64,000 nucleotides of DNA from Eisenbergiella tayi (GCF_001881565.1 NZ_MPDJ01000001.1:189966-253965), one strand, 5' to 3'; positions 9,354 through 19,478 are shown, numbered from the stretch's first letter. A program made the numbers and translations. Notes: generated by a model not told the origin, from the sequence alone.

Positions 9354-12300
9354 TTAACTTTCTGCAGAGGTTAGATATTTTTCGATTTCCAGGGCAAGGG
9401 TGTCAAAACTCAAAGGCTTGGCCATATGGCCGTTCATTCCCGCATTCTCCGCATTACGGATATCCTCAACAAAAGCATCGGCCGTCATGGCAATAATCGG
9501 TATCGTCATGGCATCCGCACGGTTAAGCGACCTTATTTCCCGGGCCGCCTCATATCCATTCATCACCGGCATCTGAATATCCATTAATATCAGAGAATAG
9601 TAGCCGGGGGCGCTCGCCTGAAAGAGCCGGAGCGCTTCCTCGCCGTTTACCGCCGTATCCAGCCTGGCACCAAAATTGCCCAGCAGTTCCGCGGCAATTT
9701 CCCGGTTCAGTTCATTATCCTCTGCAAGCAGGAAGATTTTATCATGGAAATCATAGGTCACAGCTTTATGACCCGATGTTTCTTCGCCTTTCAGGTATTT
9801 AAGCATACAAGCTCTGAAGGTGGAGCGGAAAAATGGTTTTTCTATATATCCGGCAATGCCGCCAGCCACCCCGTCCTTGATTTCACTCCAATCATAAGCG
9901 GATATGATCAACAGCGGCGGTTCCCCGGCAGTTTCTCTCCGGATCTGCTCCAATACCTCCTCAGCATCCGGCCGGAGCATTTCCCAATCCATAATTATCA
10001 TACGGCAGCTTTCCCCGGCCTGATACCGGTCACGGATATAAGCCACTGCCTCACCGACGCTTTCCGCACAGTAAGCCTCCGTTCCGAGACGCTCCAGGGC
10101 CTGCCGCCCTTCCGTCAGTACAACCGGGTCTGTATCCACAAGCAGAATTCTTCCGGCATCATCAATGCTCCCGTCTGCAGGCGCCGGGATGGGACGTATG
10201 GGCAGTGTCACACAAAATGCGGAGCCCTGTCCCGGTTCGCTGTCCAGCCTGATATCGCCTCCCATCAGCTCAGTGAGCCGTTTGACTATGGCAAGGCCAA
10301 GGCCGCTGCCTTCAATCCGGTCTGTACGGCTGTCACGTTCCCGGGTAAATGTCTCAAACAGATGCTCCTGAAAGTCCTTCTTTATGCCCGGGCCAGTATC
10401 CGCTATGGTAAACGAAAGCCCGGAGTCTCCCGGCAGCTGCTCCACCTCAAAAATAATCTGTCCCTTTTCCGGCGTAAATTTGGAGGCATTGGACAAAAGA
10501 TTCAGCAGTATCTGGCGCAGGCGCAGCTCGTCGCTGTAAAAATGCTCCTGGCTGATATTGCGCAGATGAACCTTGAAAATCTGCTGCTTTGTTCTGACAT
10601 TGGGAAGCGTAATCATGATAATCTCCCGGATTAACTCCGGCAGCGAAAGAGAGGACTCATGAATGGAAACCTTTCCGCTTTCTATCTGTGACATATCCAG
10701 CACGTCATTAATCAGGCCCAGAAGGTGATTGCTGTAGAGACGGATTTTCTGCAGGCAGTCCCTTACACGTTCCGGTTCCCGGATGTGGGCATCTGCAATC
10801 TCCGTCATCCCTGCAATCGCGTTCATGGGCGTACGGATATCATGACTCATCCGGGAGAGGAAATCCGACTTGGCCGCATTCGCCAGCTTGGCAGCCTCCA
10901 GCGCCGTATTGAGCATCTCCGTTCGTTCCTCCAGCTGATGCTGGAGCTTTCTGAGCTCGGTAATATCGGTAATGTCAATATACACCACCAGATAAACCGG
11001 ATCGTCGGCAATGGAATCAATACAGGTGCCGTGGAGCTGAAGCCAGCAGTCCCTGCCATATTTATCCTTGACACGGATGGATTCGTCCAGCTCCAGAGCT
11101 TCTCTCCTCCGTAATTCCGGAAGCCTGTCTTCAATGAGCCTGCGGCTCTCAGGCTGTAAAACCCTCATGAAATCAGCGTCGGTCAGATTGTCAAGATCCA
11201 CATCAAAAAAATCCTTTATACGGCTGCTTGCATCAATCATCATAATCCGGTCCGGAAGGATCCGGTACTTAACAATAAATCCGGGGACATGCTCATAAGC
11301 CACACTTTTATCGCGCTGGGCCTGCAGCAGTTCGGTGACGTCAATCATGGTGGTGTAAGCCAGCTGTTTTCCGTCCTGATATTCATTGGTAAAGAAACCC
11401 ACCAGCTTCACCCACCGCGAGGAACCGTCCGGGAGCTTCATCGGAAGGTATGCCCCGAAGCTGTCCTCTCCCGCCGCGCACATGTTATCTATTTTATTGC
11501 AGAGAATATCCCATGTTTCCGGATTGTCCATGAAATATTCATCACAATGATTATGGAATCGTTCCTCATATTCAGGCTTGGGATACCCGATAAGCTGATA
11601 ATAAAAATCATTGGCCCAGACCACAGTGAAATGCTCGTCCACCTTGTGCTTGCTGACGCTGACCTTCATTGCCTGCATCATCATTTCCAATTCATTCCTG
11701 GTTTGTACAAGCTCTGTCACATCTGTCATAACCGTATAAGAGGTACGGTAGCCGTCTACATACTGATCTGTAAAAAAGCTGACAAGCTTTACCCAATAAC
11801 TGGAACCATCCTCATATTTCATAGGGACAATCAGTTCATATTTATCGCCTCCCTGCTCCAGTACAGAAGTGACCTTTTGGGTAAGCAATTCCCAGCCTTC
11901 CGGGTTATTGCCGTAATATTCATCCGCATGATTGTGAAAAAGAGCCTCATACTTAGGCTTGGGGTAGCCTATTAATTTGTAGTAAAATTCATTGGCCCAG
12001 ATACAGGTATAATGCTCATCCACCAGATGTGAGCTGACACTGACATTGAGCGCGCTCATGAGCATTTCCTGTTCACGCGTCATCGTTTCATAATTTTGCT
12101 GCGCACGCATCTGCTCTTTCTGCGCCTGCATCATATCCGTCACATCAATCATAGTGGTATAGGCGACTCTGTATCCGCCGATATATTCATCCGTAAAGAC
12201 AGCCTGCAGCTTGATCCAGAATTTGGAGCCATCCGGATAGACCATCGGCAGATAAACAGAATATCCCTTTTCGCCTTTTGCCAGACTGGATTCTATCTTT

Positions 12301-12533
12301 TCCGTAAGCAGCTTCCACCCTTCCGGATTCGTTTCAAAATATCTGTCACATTGGTTTTGGAAATGCGCTTCATACGCAGCCTTTGTGTAGCCAATCAGCT
12401 CATAATAATAGCTGTTGGCCCAGATGCATGTAAGATGCTCATCTATAAGGTGCTTGCTGACACTGGCTCCTAAAACCCCCATCAGCATGCTGTATTCGTT
12501 ATTCAGTTGGTCATAGCTTAAATTGATTTCCAC
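9354..12533 (-). CDS. Multi-PAS hybrid histidine kinase with two receiver domains
   Basis: 1059 aa, soluble. Three closely similar PAS domains (about 17-139, 160-280 and 284-407) each contain a WANxxYYxLIGY motif, followed by a different fourth PAS (about 410-535). Then come HisKA with SHDIRTPMNA (His about 574), HATPase with NLLSNASKF, DTGPG and GSGLGLAI, and two receiver domains. REC1 has LLVDTDP, MIIMDWE and EKPFF; REC2 has AEDNELN, LMDIQMP and AKPLS. Both keep the phospho-acceptor Asp and the Lys. There is no C-terminal HPt. GTG 12533 has GGAGG eight bases upstream. It is the second gene of the operon; the output partner is unknown. Confidence 0.9.
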   Translation of the reverse strand: MEINLSYDQLNNEYSMLMGVLGASVSKHLIDEHLTCIWANSYYYELIGYTKAAYEAHFQNQCDRYFETNPEGWKLLTEKIESSLAKGEKGYSVYLPMVYPDGSKFWIKLQAVFTDEYIGGYRVAYTTMIDVTDMMQAQKEQMRAQQNYETMTREQEMLMSALNVSVSSHLVDEHYTCIWANEFYYKLIGYPKPKYEALFHNHADEYYGNNPEGWELLTQKVTSVLEQGGDKYELIVPMKYEDGSSYWVKLVSFFTDQYVDGYRTSYTVMTDVTELVQTRNELEMMMQAMKVSVSKHKVDEHFTVVWANDFYYQLIGYPKPEYEERFHNHCDEYFMDNPETWDILCNKIDNMCAAGEDSFGAYLPMKLPDGSSRWVKLVGFFTNEYQDGKQLAYTTMIDVTELLQAQRDKSVAYEHVPGFIVKYRILPDRIMMIDASSRIKDFFDVDLDNLTDADFMRVLQPESRRLIEDRLPELRRREALELDESIRVKDKYGRDCWLQLHGTCIDSIADDPVYLVVYIDITDITELRKLQHQLEERTEMLNTALEAAKLANAAKSDFLSRMSHDIRTPMNAIAGMTEIADAHIREPERVRDCLQKIRLYSNHLLGLINDVLDMSQIESGKVSIHESSLSLPELIREIIMITLPNVRTKQQIFKVHLRNISQEHFYSDELRLRQILLNLLSNASKFTPEKGQIIFEVEQLPGDSGLSFTIADTGPGIKKDFQEHLFETFTRERDSRTDRIEGSGLGLAIVKRLTELMGGDIRLDSEPGQGSAFCVTLPIRPIPAPADGSIDDAGRILLVDTDPVVLTEGRQALERLGTEAYCAESVGEAVAYIRDRYQAGESCRMIIMDWEMLRPDAEEVLEQIRRETAGEPPLLIISAYDWSEIKDGVAGGIAGYIEKPFFRSTFRACMLKYLKGEETSGHKAVTYDFHDKIFLLAEDNELNREIAAELLGNFGARLDTAVNGEEALRLFQASAPGYYSLILMDIQMPVMNGYEAAREIRSLNRADAMTIPIIAMTADAFVEDIRNAENAGMNGHMAKPLSFDTLALEIEKYLTSAES

Positions 12534-12575
12534 CTGGCTTTCCTCCGTTGTATCAATCAGCGTAAATTATTATTC

Positions 12576-15500
12576 CTAAACCAGCACACTTCTGTTGCGG
12601 CCGTTCCGTTTCGCCTGATAGAGTGCATCATCCGCCCGGCGGATCAGATCCTCCGGACAGGTATCCTCCGGTGTCCGGAAAACAGCGCCGATACTGATGG
12701 AGCTTGTAAAAATATTCCCCTTATATTCCAGCTGCATCTGTGGAATCTGCTCCACGATACTGCACAGCATCCGGGAAACACTCCCCTGCTCCCTCCCCTG
12801 CAGCAGAAACAGAAATTCATCTCCGCCGAACCGTCCAATCAATGTCCCTTCCGGCAGCAGCTCCCCAACCCTTTTAATGACACGCTTCAGGGTCATATCA
12901 CCCGCCTCATGGCCATATGTATCATTGACATTCTTGAACCCGTCCAAATCGAGGAGTCCCAGCATAACAGGAGCATCCGTCTTTTCGTTCTGAAACTGAA
13001 CGGTAAGATTTTCTATGAAGTATTCACGGGTTAAACAGCCTGTCAAAGCGTCATAGCAGGCCTGCCGCTTAAGCCGGTCAATGATTTCCAGGGTACGCTT
13101 AAGTTCACGCAGATCCCGGCTGTAGGCGATAATGATATCTTCATCATCCTTTCCGATAACCGCCTTCACCAAAGTGACCTCGCAGGGGATGCTCTCTCCA
13201 TTCCGGTTCACATAGACCCATTCAAAAACACAGCGCCTGTTTTTTTGAACCTCGTTCATTGTCTTTATTCTCTTCTCCACACTGACGGAACCATCCGGCT
13301 GATAGAGAGGCAGAAAGCTGTCAAAATCATGCAGAACTTCCTCCTTGTCTCTGGCTCCCAGCATTTCAACGGCGATTTGATTGCAGTCCAGGGCTTCCTG
13401 TCGCATATTCCAGAGGACACAGGCAAGAGGCGAGGAATCCACCACCGCCCGGACACGTCTGGCCATCAGGCGCTCAGCCTTCTCCGCCCTGAGCTGGTCA
13501 CGAAGGTCCCTTGTATAGCCGGCCACCATGGCACTGCCGTCTTCCTCCAGGCCCTCAATGCGCACCAACGTGATTTCAGCGGGAATCAATTCTCCATCCA
13601 GTTTTTGGTGCAGCCAGTTAAACTGAATGCGTCCTTTCTGCATGGCCTCCTTTATTTTCTCTCTTGCCCCTTCCGTGCTCAGACTGCCGTCCGGCTGCCG
13701 TTCAGGGGACAGCAGATTAAAATGCTCAAGATAATCCTGTTCACTGTCCAGTTCAAAGAGCTTCACTGCCTCACGGTTGCACATAATGTTGTGAAATTCT
13801 TTGTCCCAGAGATTGAGGCAGAGAGGCGTCGCATCCAGCAGCGCCTTGAGCCGCATCCGGAACTTCCAGCGTTTTTCCGACAATTCAATTTCCGCGCGCA
13901 GATCCCGTGTATAGCTGGCCACAACAAAATCATCCAGATATGGGATCCGTACCGAGATAACCTCCGCCGGAATGCTGTTCCCCTCTTTATCACAATGCAT
14001 CCATCTGAATTCTGAATATCCGGACGCAAAGGCCTCTGTGATTCTTTCATGTACTGTTTCCACAGAAGAACGTCCATCCTCCTGGCACGGAGGAGAAAAC
14101 CGGTAGAAATGTTCAGTAATATCTTTTTTCCCATCCGCCCGGAACAGCTGCACCGCCTTCTCATTGCAGGCCATGATTTCAAACTGGCGGTTCCAGAGTA
14201 TGAGACACAGGGGCGTTGCATTCATCATGGCAAATAAAAGCTCTTTATTATTTACCAGCTTTTTCTGGATCTTTTCCTTATCTATGGGACTCACCAGACT
14301 CTTACTGTCATAAGACGAGGTGAGATATTTCCGGTAAAACACCTCCGGCTCCACAGGCCTGGAAATGTAAAAGCCCTGCACTAAATCCGCATTGAGCAGA
14401 CTGATGGTCTCCCATTCTTCCTTTGTCTCAACTCCCTCCATGCAAACCTCTTTGTTTAGATTGTGGCACAGGCGAATGACGGACTCCACAAAATCATGGT
14501 TATACTGGCTGATATGCAGGGCTTTGACAAAATAGCGGTCAACCTTAACAACATCCATATCGATTTCAGACAGACGGCCCAATGAGGAATATCCGATTCC
14601 AAAGTCATCCATGGATAACTCGATATGCATTTCATTTAAGCATTCCAGAGATTCATTGACAATGGAATCATTGGTTATAAAGTAACTCTCTGTTAATTCC
14701 AGCGCCAGATTCTGCGCGGGCAGGTCATATTTCTGCAGCAGCGCGTCCACCTTGCCGCAGAACCCGGAATCCTGCAGCTGCACAAAGGACACGTTGACAT
14801 CCATGATAAAATCCGGGTTTTGCCTGCTCCAGACTTTACAGGCAATGACTGCCTGCTCAAGCACCCACAGCCCCACAGGGAGAATCAGACGGCTGCCCTC
14901 CAGCAGGGGAATGAACTCTGTCGGTGAAATTTCCCTGCCATCCGGCATCGTATACCGCAGCAGGGCCTCCGCTCCCCGCACCTTCAGGGTGCCGGCATCA
15001 CAGATTGGCTGGAATACCAGCCGGAACCCCTCATAGCCATTGTCCACGCTCCGCGCCAGGCAATGGGAAAGCTGCAGCTCTTCGAGCAGTTCAGCCGTGA
15101 ATTCCACACACTGGTCTTTTCCATTCGTCTTTGCCTGTCTCAGAGCGGCGCAGGCCCCTTTCTCCAGTTCCCCCCAGCTGTGCGCTTCCTCCGGATAGGC
15201 AATTATGCCTCCGGACACCGTGAACCGATAGGAACAGCCGTTTACCCGATGGGACCCGGAGGCATATTTCCGGATGTCCTCGTAAATCCGAAGCATCTCC
15301 TCCCGCCGGACATTATTTCCGTAAAGCAGGAACTGATCTCCATCGTACCGGTAAAGCTTCACCTGCTCCGGAATCAGCTTAAGGATATCCTGGGCGGTCG
15401 TACGCAGCACAAAATCACCAAAGCTGTGGCTGTTGAGTATATTGATGTTTTTGAACCCGTCGATCCCCAGAAGAAGAACCTCTCCATGAGAACCTGCCCG

Positions 15501-15968
15501 GCCCTCCGTCGTATTTTCAAATCTTTCACGGGCGGAGCCGTGCCTCAGGAGCCCGGTCACCTGATCCACACCCTCATATTGCTCCAAATTCCGCAGTATT
15601 CCTACTATCAACAGTGCTTTTCCCGTATCGTCACGTTTTATTTTTTCCCGTCCGCTTAACCAGATATAGTTTCCGTCTGCCGTCAAAGCCTGGTATTCCA
15701 AATTCTGGCTGTCCTCATCGGACCTTATAAACGTCCGATACAGTTCCCGCACTCGTTCCCGGTCATGGGGATGAATCCACTTAATTCCCGAATGAAAACA
15801 GTTGGTCATACGGTTTCCATCAAGCCCCAGGTCAGAAACCATATTGGGAGATGCCAGAAGAATGTCCTCCTCCAGATCCCAGATATATAAATAGTCACTG
15901 CAGACTGACGAAACTGCTTTGTATAAAAACGCTTCCTCCCGGTCAGGATTGATATCAAACAAGGACAT
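12576..15968 (-). CDS. PAS-GGDEF-EAL-PAS3-GGDEF protein
   Basis: 1130 aa from ATG 15968, which has GGGAGG seven bases upstream; the frame runs to 16064 but the extra 32 residues lack a ribosome site. Order: PAS (to about 130), a degenerate GGDEF (loop YDGDQF), EAL with GAEALLRY, ELTES, DDFGIGYSSL, VKVDRYF, EGVETKEE and QGF, three PAS domains each beginning around LDATPLCLNLW or similar, and a second, intact GGDEF (RFGGDEFLFLL) at the C-terminus. It probably both makes and degrades c-di-GMP, with the two catalytic ends separated by the PAS block. It is the first gene of the signalling operon. Confidence 0.88.
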   Translation of the reverse strand: MSLFDINPDREEAFLYKAVSSVCSDYLYIWDLEEDILLASPNMVSDLGLDGNRMTNCFHSGIKWIHPHDRERVRELYRTFIRSDEDSQNLEYQALTADGNYIWLSGREKIKRDDTGKALLIVGILRNLEQYEGVDQVTGLLRHGSARERFENTTEGRAGSHGEVLLLGIDGFKNINILNSHSFGDFVLRTTAQDILKLIPEQVKLYRYDGDQFLLYGNNVRREEMLRIYEDIRKYASGSHRVNGCSYRFTVSGGIIAYPEEAHSWGELEKGACAALRQAKTNGKDQCVEFTAELLEELQLSHCLARSVDNGYEGFRLVFQPICDAGTLKVRGAEALLRYTMPDGREISPTEFIPLLEGSRLILPVGLWVLEQAVIACKVWSRQNPDFIMDVNVSFVQLQDSGFCGKVDALLQKYDLPAQNLALELTESYFITNDSIVNESLECLNEMHIELSMDDFGIGYSSLGRLSEIDMDVVKVDRYFVKALHISQYNHDFVESVIRLCHNLNKEVCMEGVETKEEWETISLLNADLVQGFYISRPVEPEVFYRKYLTSSYDSKSLVSPIDKEKIQKKLVNNKELLFAMMNATPLCLILWNRQFEIMACNEKAVQLFRADGKKDITEHFYRFSPPCQEDGRSSVETVHERITEAFASGYSEFRWMHCDKEGNSIPAEVISVRIPYLDDFVVASYTRDLRAEIELSEKRWKFRMRLKALLDATPLCLNLWDKEFHNIMCNREAVKLFELDSEQDYLEHFNLLSPERQPDGSLSTEGAREKIKEAMQKGRIQFNWLHQKLDGELIPAEITLVRIEGLEEDGSAMVAGYTRDLRDQLRAEKAERLMARRVRAVVDSSPLACVLWNMRQEALDCNQIAVEMLGARDKEEVLHDFDSFLPLYQPDGSVSVEKRIKTMNEVQKNRRCVFEWVYVNRNGESIPCEVTLVKAVIGKDDEDIIIAYSRDLRELKRTLEIIDRLKRQACYDALTGCLTREYFIENLTVQFQNEKTDAPVMLGLLDLDGFKNVNDTYGHEAGDMTLKRVIKRVGELLPEGTLIGRFGGDEFLFLLQGREQGSVSRMLCSIVEQIPQMQLEYKGNIFTSSISIGAVFRTPEDTCPEDLIRRADDALYQAKRNGRNRSVLV

Positions 15969-16077
15969 ACGGGCACCTCCCATACCGCTTCCTCCTATGT
16001 TTGGGAATAAAAGCTTCCGCAAACATACTGTAAAACTGCTCATTATTAAATTTATTATGCTCATTTAGTATTTTTTA

Positions 16078-16106
16078 ATTATAAGCTAAGTTCAAAAACA
16101 ATACAA
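16078..16106 (-). promoter_or_regulatory. Promoter of the c-di-GMP/chemotaxis operon
   Basis: On the minus strand TTGTAT (16101-16106), a 17-base spacer and a perfect TATAAT (16078-16083). Transcription would start near 16071, giving a leader of about 100 bases before ATG 15968. I see no c-di-GMP riboswitch motif in that leader. Confidence 0.65.
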
Positions 16107-16176
16107 GAAAATAGTACCCAGAATGGCTTTAAAATGATAAAATTAAAGTAACGCTGTCTTGGGGAGGATGAAAAAC

Positions 16177-17625
16177 TTGGATCAAATAAAATTATATAAT
16201 ATTGCTTATAAATATCTGTTTAACTGTATTCATTTCGGCTTGTATCCCACAGGCTCCAGCCTTCCTACAATACCGGAGCTATGCAGGGCCTTTAATGTGT
16301 CAAGCTCCACAATCCACAGTGCCCTGAGGCGTCTGCAGGAAGATAATTATATCTCCCTGAGCCAGGGACGGAGTGCGATTGTCACTTATGATATCACTGA
16401 AGAGGAGTGTCAGAGGAAATACAGGCTTTACAGTTATGCTGCAAAAGATGCGCTTCTGGATCTGTGCGGCACAATGCTGCTGATTTGGCCGGAGGTCATG
16501 CTGCAGGGGCTGAAATTATGCGGGGATGATGATTTAAAAAAGCTCAACGAAATCTATGGCCGGATGTCGCCTTATACTGAATATCCGTACTACGAATTTT
16601 TTCTTCATATCCTGAAAGCCCTGGGAAACCCTCTGTTTGTCAACCTGTATCAAAGCACCATTTTCTTTGGGCACCCTTCGATTATGCATTTGGGGGATAA
16701 GGCATACGTCTATGGCTATATGACTTATTTAAAAAGGGCCACAGCACAGATACTTTCCCTTTGTAAGGCATCCGATTACGGTCCGTTGAAAGCTCTGCTG
16801 ATCAGCCTTTACCAAAAACAGATTGAGGAGATACGCCTGTATCACCATTCGCTGCCTGTGCCCGATTGTCCGGTTGAACCAATTTCCTATGAGTGGAATT
16901 ATTTTTCGGAACGCCCGCTGGTCAATTTTAATCTGGCAATGAAGCTTCTCCGGAAAATCTATTCTTCCTACGGGAACCAGGAGTTTCTTCCATCGTACGG
17001 GACCCTGGCCAAACAGTATTCCATGCCGTTAATTACCGTGCGCCGCGCCGTGAAAATACTCAGTGATCTTGGAATTGTGGAGGCCATACCCGGGAAAGGG
17101 ACGCGGGTGCTGGTAGGTTTGGATAACCCGGCGCCGCTTTCCAAATTCACTTCCCCCAATTTAAAAAAAGCGCTGTTTCAGTATTTGCAGAGCATGCAGA
17201 TCATCCTGATCATCTGCAAAGACGTAGCCCTGTCCGTTTTTCCCGGGCTGCCCGACCGTTCCATTCAGGAAACGATATCCTGGCTGCAGAGTATTCAAAT
17301 TTCAGGGGACTATTACATGACCTTCGGCGTCTGCTTCGGCCTGCTGAACGAGAAGGCACAGTCGCCGGCCTTAAGGCAGATACTGGGCGGGCTGATGTAC
17401 TTTCAGTATCTGGGATATCCTCTGAATGATATGAAGCCCTATGCTTTCCGATTTGATTCCCGGTCAACCTCCATGCTGCTGAAAAGCCTGGAAGAAAAGG
17501 ATGCGGGGCTGTTTGCGTCACAGCTGCAGTGCCTGGCCCTTGATATATTTAAGGCCGGAAAAGAAAAGCTCATCACCGGCGGTATCCGCGAGGCCGAATC
17601 CATTATGCTGCCGCTTTTTGATTAA
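16177..17625 (+). CDS. GntR-type regulator with two tandem DNA-binding halves
   Basis: 482 aa. TTG 16177 is chosen because GGGGAGG lies nine bases upstream; the in-frame ATG at 16168 directly abuts that site. Two GntR winged helices are visible: residues about 4-65 (YPTGSSLPTIPELCRAF, SSSTIHSALRRLQEDNYIS) and about 245-318 (QEFLPSYGTLAKQYSMP, ITVRRAVKILSDLGIVEAIPGKGTR). Each is followed by a helical region of roughly 160 residues, so the protein looks like two fused GntR monomers. It lies 50 bases upstream of, and on the same strand as, the BmrCD-type exporter genes, which it probably controls. The effector is unknown. Confidence 0.82.
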   Translation: MDQIKLYNIAYKYLFNCIHFGLYPTGSSLPTIPELCRAFNVSSSTIHSALRRLQEDNYISLSQGRSAIVTYDITEEECQRKYRLYSYAAKDALLDLCGTMLLIWPEVMLQGLKLCGDDDLKKLNEIYGRMSPYTEYPYYEFFLHILKALGNPLFVNLYQSTIFFGHPSIMHLGDKAYVYGYMTYLKRATAQILSLCKASDYGPLKALLISLYQKQIEEIRLYHHSLPVPDCPVEPISYEWNYFSERPLVNFNLAMKLLRKIYSSYGNQEFLPSYGTLAKQYSMPLITVRRAVKILSDLGIVEAIPGKGTRVLVGLDNPAPLSKFTSPNLKKALFQYLQSMQIILIICKDVALSVFPGLPDRSIQETISWLQSIQISGDYYMTFGVCFGLLNEKAQSPALRQILGGLMYFQYLGYPLNDMKPYAFRFDSRSTSMLLKSLEEKDAGLFASQLQCLALDIFKAGKEKLITGGIREAESIMLPLFD

Positions 17626-17675
17626 GGGGCTGTCCCCGCTATTCATTCCTGCATCAGAAACAAGGAGGTACTCTC

Positions 17676-19478
17676 TTGAATTCCTTTACCTTTCTCTTCC
17701 AATATATAAAGCGGCATAAATACCAGTACACAGCTGGTATTATCACCCTCTTTGTGGTGGACTTCGCCAATCTTTTCATTCCCAGGCTTACCGGAACGAT
17801 CACAGACGGGCTCACCGCCCATTCACTGGACTGGAATGGCATCAGGCTGTGCCTTCTGGCCATTTTCGGACTGGGCCTGACGCTGGCGCTGGGACGGTTT
17901 CTCTGGCGTTTTTTCCTGTTCGGGGCATCCCGTTCCATTGAAAAAGAGCTTCGCAACGATATGTTCCGCCATCTGGAAAAAATGAGCGTGGAATATTATA
18001 ACGAACATAAAACCGGGGATCTGATGACCCGCTTCACAAGTGATCTGAATGCGATCCGGATGGCAATCGGCCCCGCTGTCATCTGTGTGTTCGATGCCAG
18101 TGTCATGACAATAATGGTCATATGCCAGATGATGTACTATGTCAATATCCGTCTTACGCTTTTGGCAATCATCCCCATGCTGCTCATCTGCGCCGGGGAA
18201 ATTTACTACGGCAAAATCATGCACGCCAGGTTCCGGGAGCGCCAGGAGGCCGTTTCCGATCTGACGGACTTTGTGCAGGAAAGCTTTTCCGGCGTCCGCG
18301 TCATCAAGGCCTTTGTAAGAGAACGCTCCCAGATGCGCGCCTTTGCCCGGGCAAACCGGCACACCATGGATAAAAACCTGAATGTGGTACGCCTGCAGGC
18401 GGTGGTCATGCCGCTTCTTGACGTCATCATCGGACTGAGCAGCCTCATCACGCTTGTTTACGGCGGCTATCTGGCTCTCGTGGGAGAAATAACCCTGGGC
18501 CGTTTTGTAGCCTTCAACCAGTATATCAATATGCTGGTCTGGCCCATGCTGGCCTGCGGGGACGCCATCAACATGTTCTCCCAGGGCTCCGCTTCCACCC
18601 GCCGTATCCAGGAAATCTTTGATGAGAAGCCGGAAATATATGACCGGAAGGATGTGCAGCCGCCGGATGAGATACGGGGGGATATCACCTTTTCCCATCT
18701 GACCTTTATCCACCGCGGACACAGCGAGCCCACTCTGAAGGATATCAATCTGGAGATCCCTGCAGGCACCACCCTTGCCATTATCGGCCGCACCGGTAAC
18801 GGCAAGTCAACGCTGGTAAACCTGCTTCTCCGCCTTTACAATACCAAGCCCGGCATGATCCTCATTGACGGGCGGGATATCAATACCATCCCGCTGAAGG
18901 CCCTCCGGGAAAATATCGCCTACGTGCCCCAGGACAATTTTCTTTTTTCCGATACCCTGAAGGCCAATATCGCCTTCGGTACCGGTGAGGAAGACATGGA
19001 TGCCATAACCTGCGCCACCTCGGTGGCCTGTATCCATGAAAACATCGTTTCCTTCCCCGACGGCTATGAAACCATTGTGGGTGAACGGGGCGTAACCCTT
19101 TCCGGCGGGCAGAAGCAGCGCAGCTCCATCGCCCGGGCGCTGATGAAAGATTCGCCCATCCTTATACTGGACGACTCGCTTTCCGCCGTGGATACGGACA
19201 CGGAGGAACGTATCCTTAAGAATCTGAAAGAAAACCGCAGGGGGAAAACAACCCTGCTCATCGCCCACCGGATATCCACCATCCAGAACGCGGATGTTAT
19301 TATGGTGCTGGAGGACGGGGAGGCAAAGGAAATCGGGAATCACGAAAGCCTGATGGCACAGAACGGCATTTACCGGGATATGTTCGAAAAGCAGCAGCTG
19401 GAAGCTGCCATGGGGGAAGAACAGGCCGTCTGGAAGAACGGCGCAGATGATACAGAAAGAGGGGGAATGAACGGATGA
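17676..19478 (+). CDS. ABC exporter half, BmrC/YheI-like (degenerate ATPase site)
   Basis: 600 aa. Six membrane helices (about 15-310) precede an ABC ATPase with Walker A GRTGNGKST, signature LSGGQ and Walker B ILILDDS. The residue after the Walker B aspartate is Asp instead of the catalytic Glu, as in the inactive-site subunit of heterodimeric exporters such as BmrC and LmrC. TTG 17676 follows AAGGAGG by seven bases. The next gene overlaps by four bases (ATGA), so the partners are co-translated. Role: one half of a multidrug-type exporter in the membrane. The substrate cannot be inferred. Confidence 0.9.
   Translation: MNSFTFLFQYIKRHKYQYTAGIITLFVVDFANLFIPRLTGTITDGLTAHSLDWNGIRLCLLAIFGLGLTLALGRFLWRFFLFGASRSIEKELRNDMFRHLEKMSVEYYNEHKTGDLMTRFTSDLNAIRMAIGPAVICVFDASVMTIMVICQMMYYVNIRLTLLAIIPMLLICAGEIYYGKIMHARFRERQEAVSDLTDFVQESFSGVRVIKAFVRERSQMRAFARANRHTMDKNLNVVRLQAVVMPLLDVIIGLSSLITLVYGGYLALVGEITLGRFVAFNQYINMLVWPMLACGDAINMFSQGSASTRRIQEIFDEKPEIYDRKDVQPPDEIRGDITFSHLTFIHRGHSEPTLKDINLEIPAGTTLAIIGRTGNGKSTLVNLLLRLYNTKPGMILIDGRDINTIPLKALRENIAYVPQDNFLFSDTLKANIAFGTGEEDMDAITCATSVACIHENIVSFPDGYETIVGERGVTLSGGQKQRSSIARALMKDSPILILDDSLSAVDTDTEERILKNLKENRRGKTTLLIAHRISTIQNADVIMVLEDGEAKEIGNHESLMAQNGIYRDMFEKQQLEAAMGEEQAVWKNGADDTERGGMNG

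Noticed and set aside
15969..16071. Possible c-di-GMP riboswitch in the leader of the signalling operon
   Set aside because: The leader lacks the conserved GEMM core sequences and is only about 100 bases, so I see no support.
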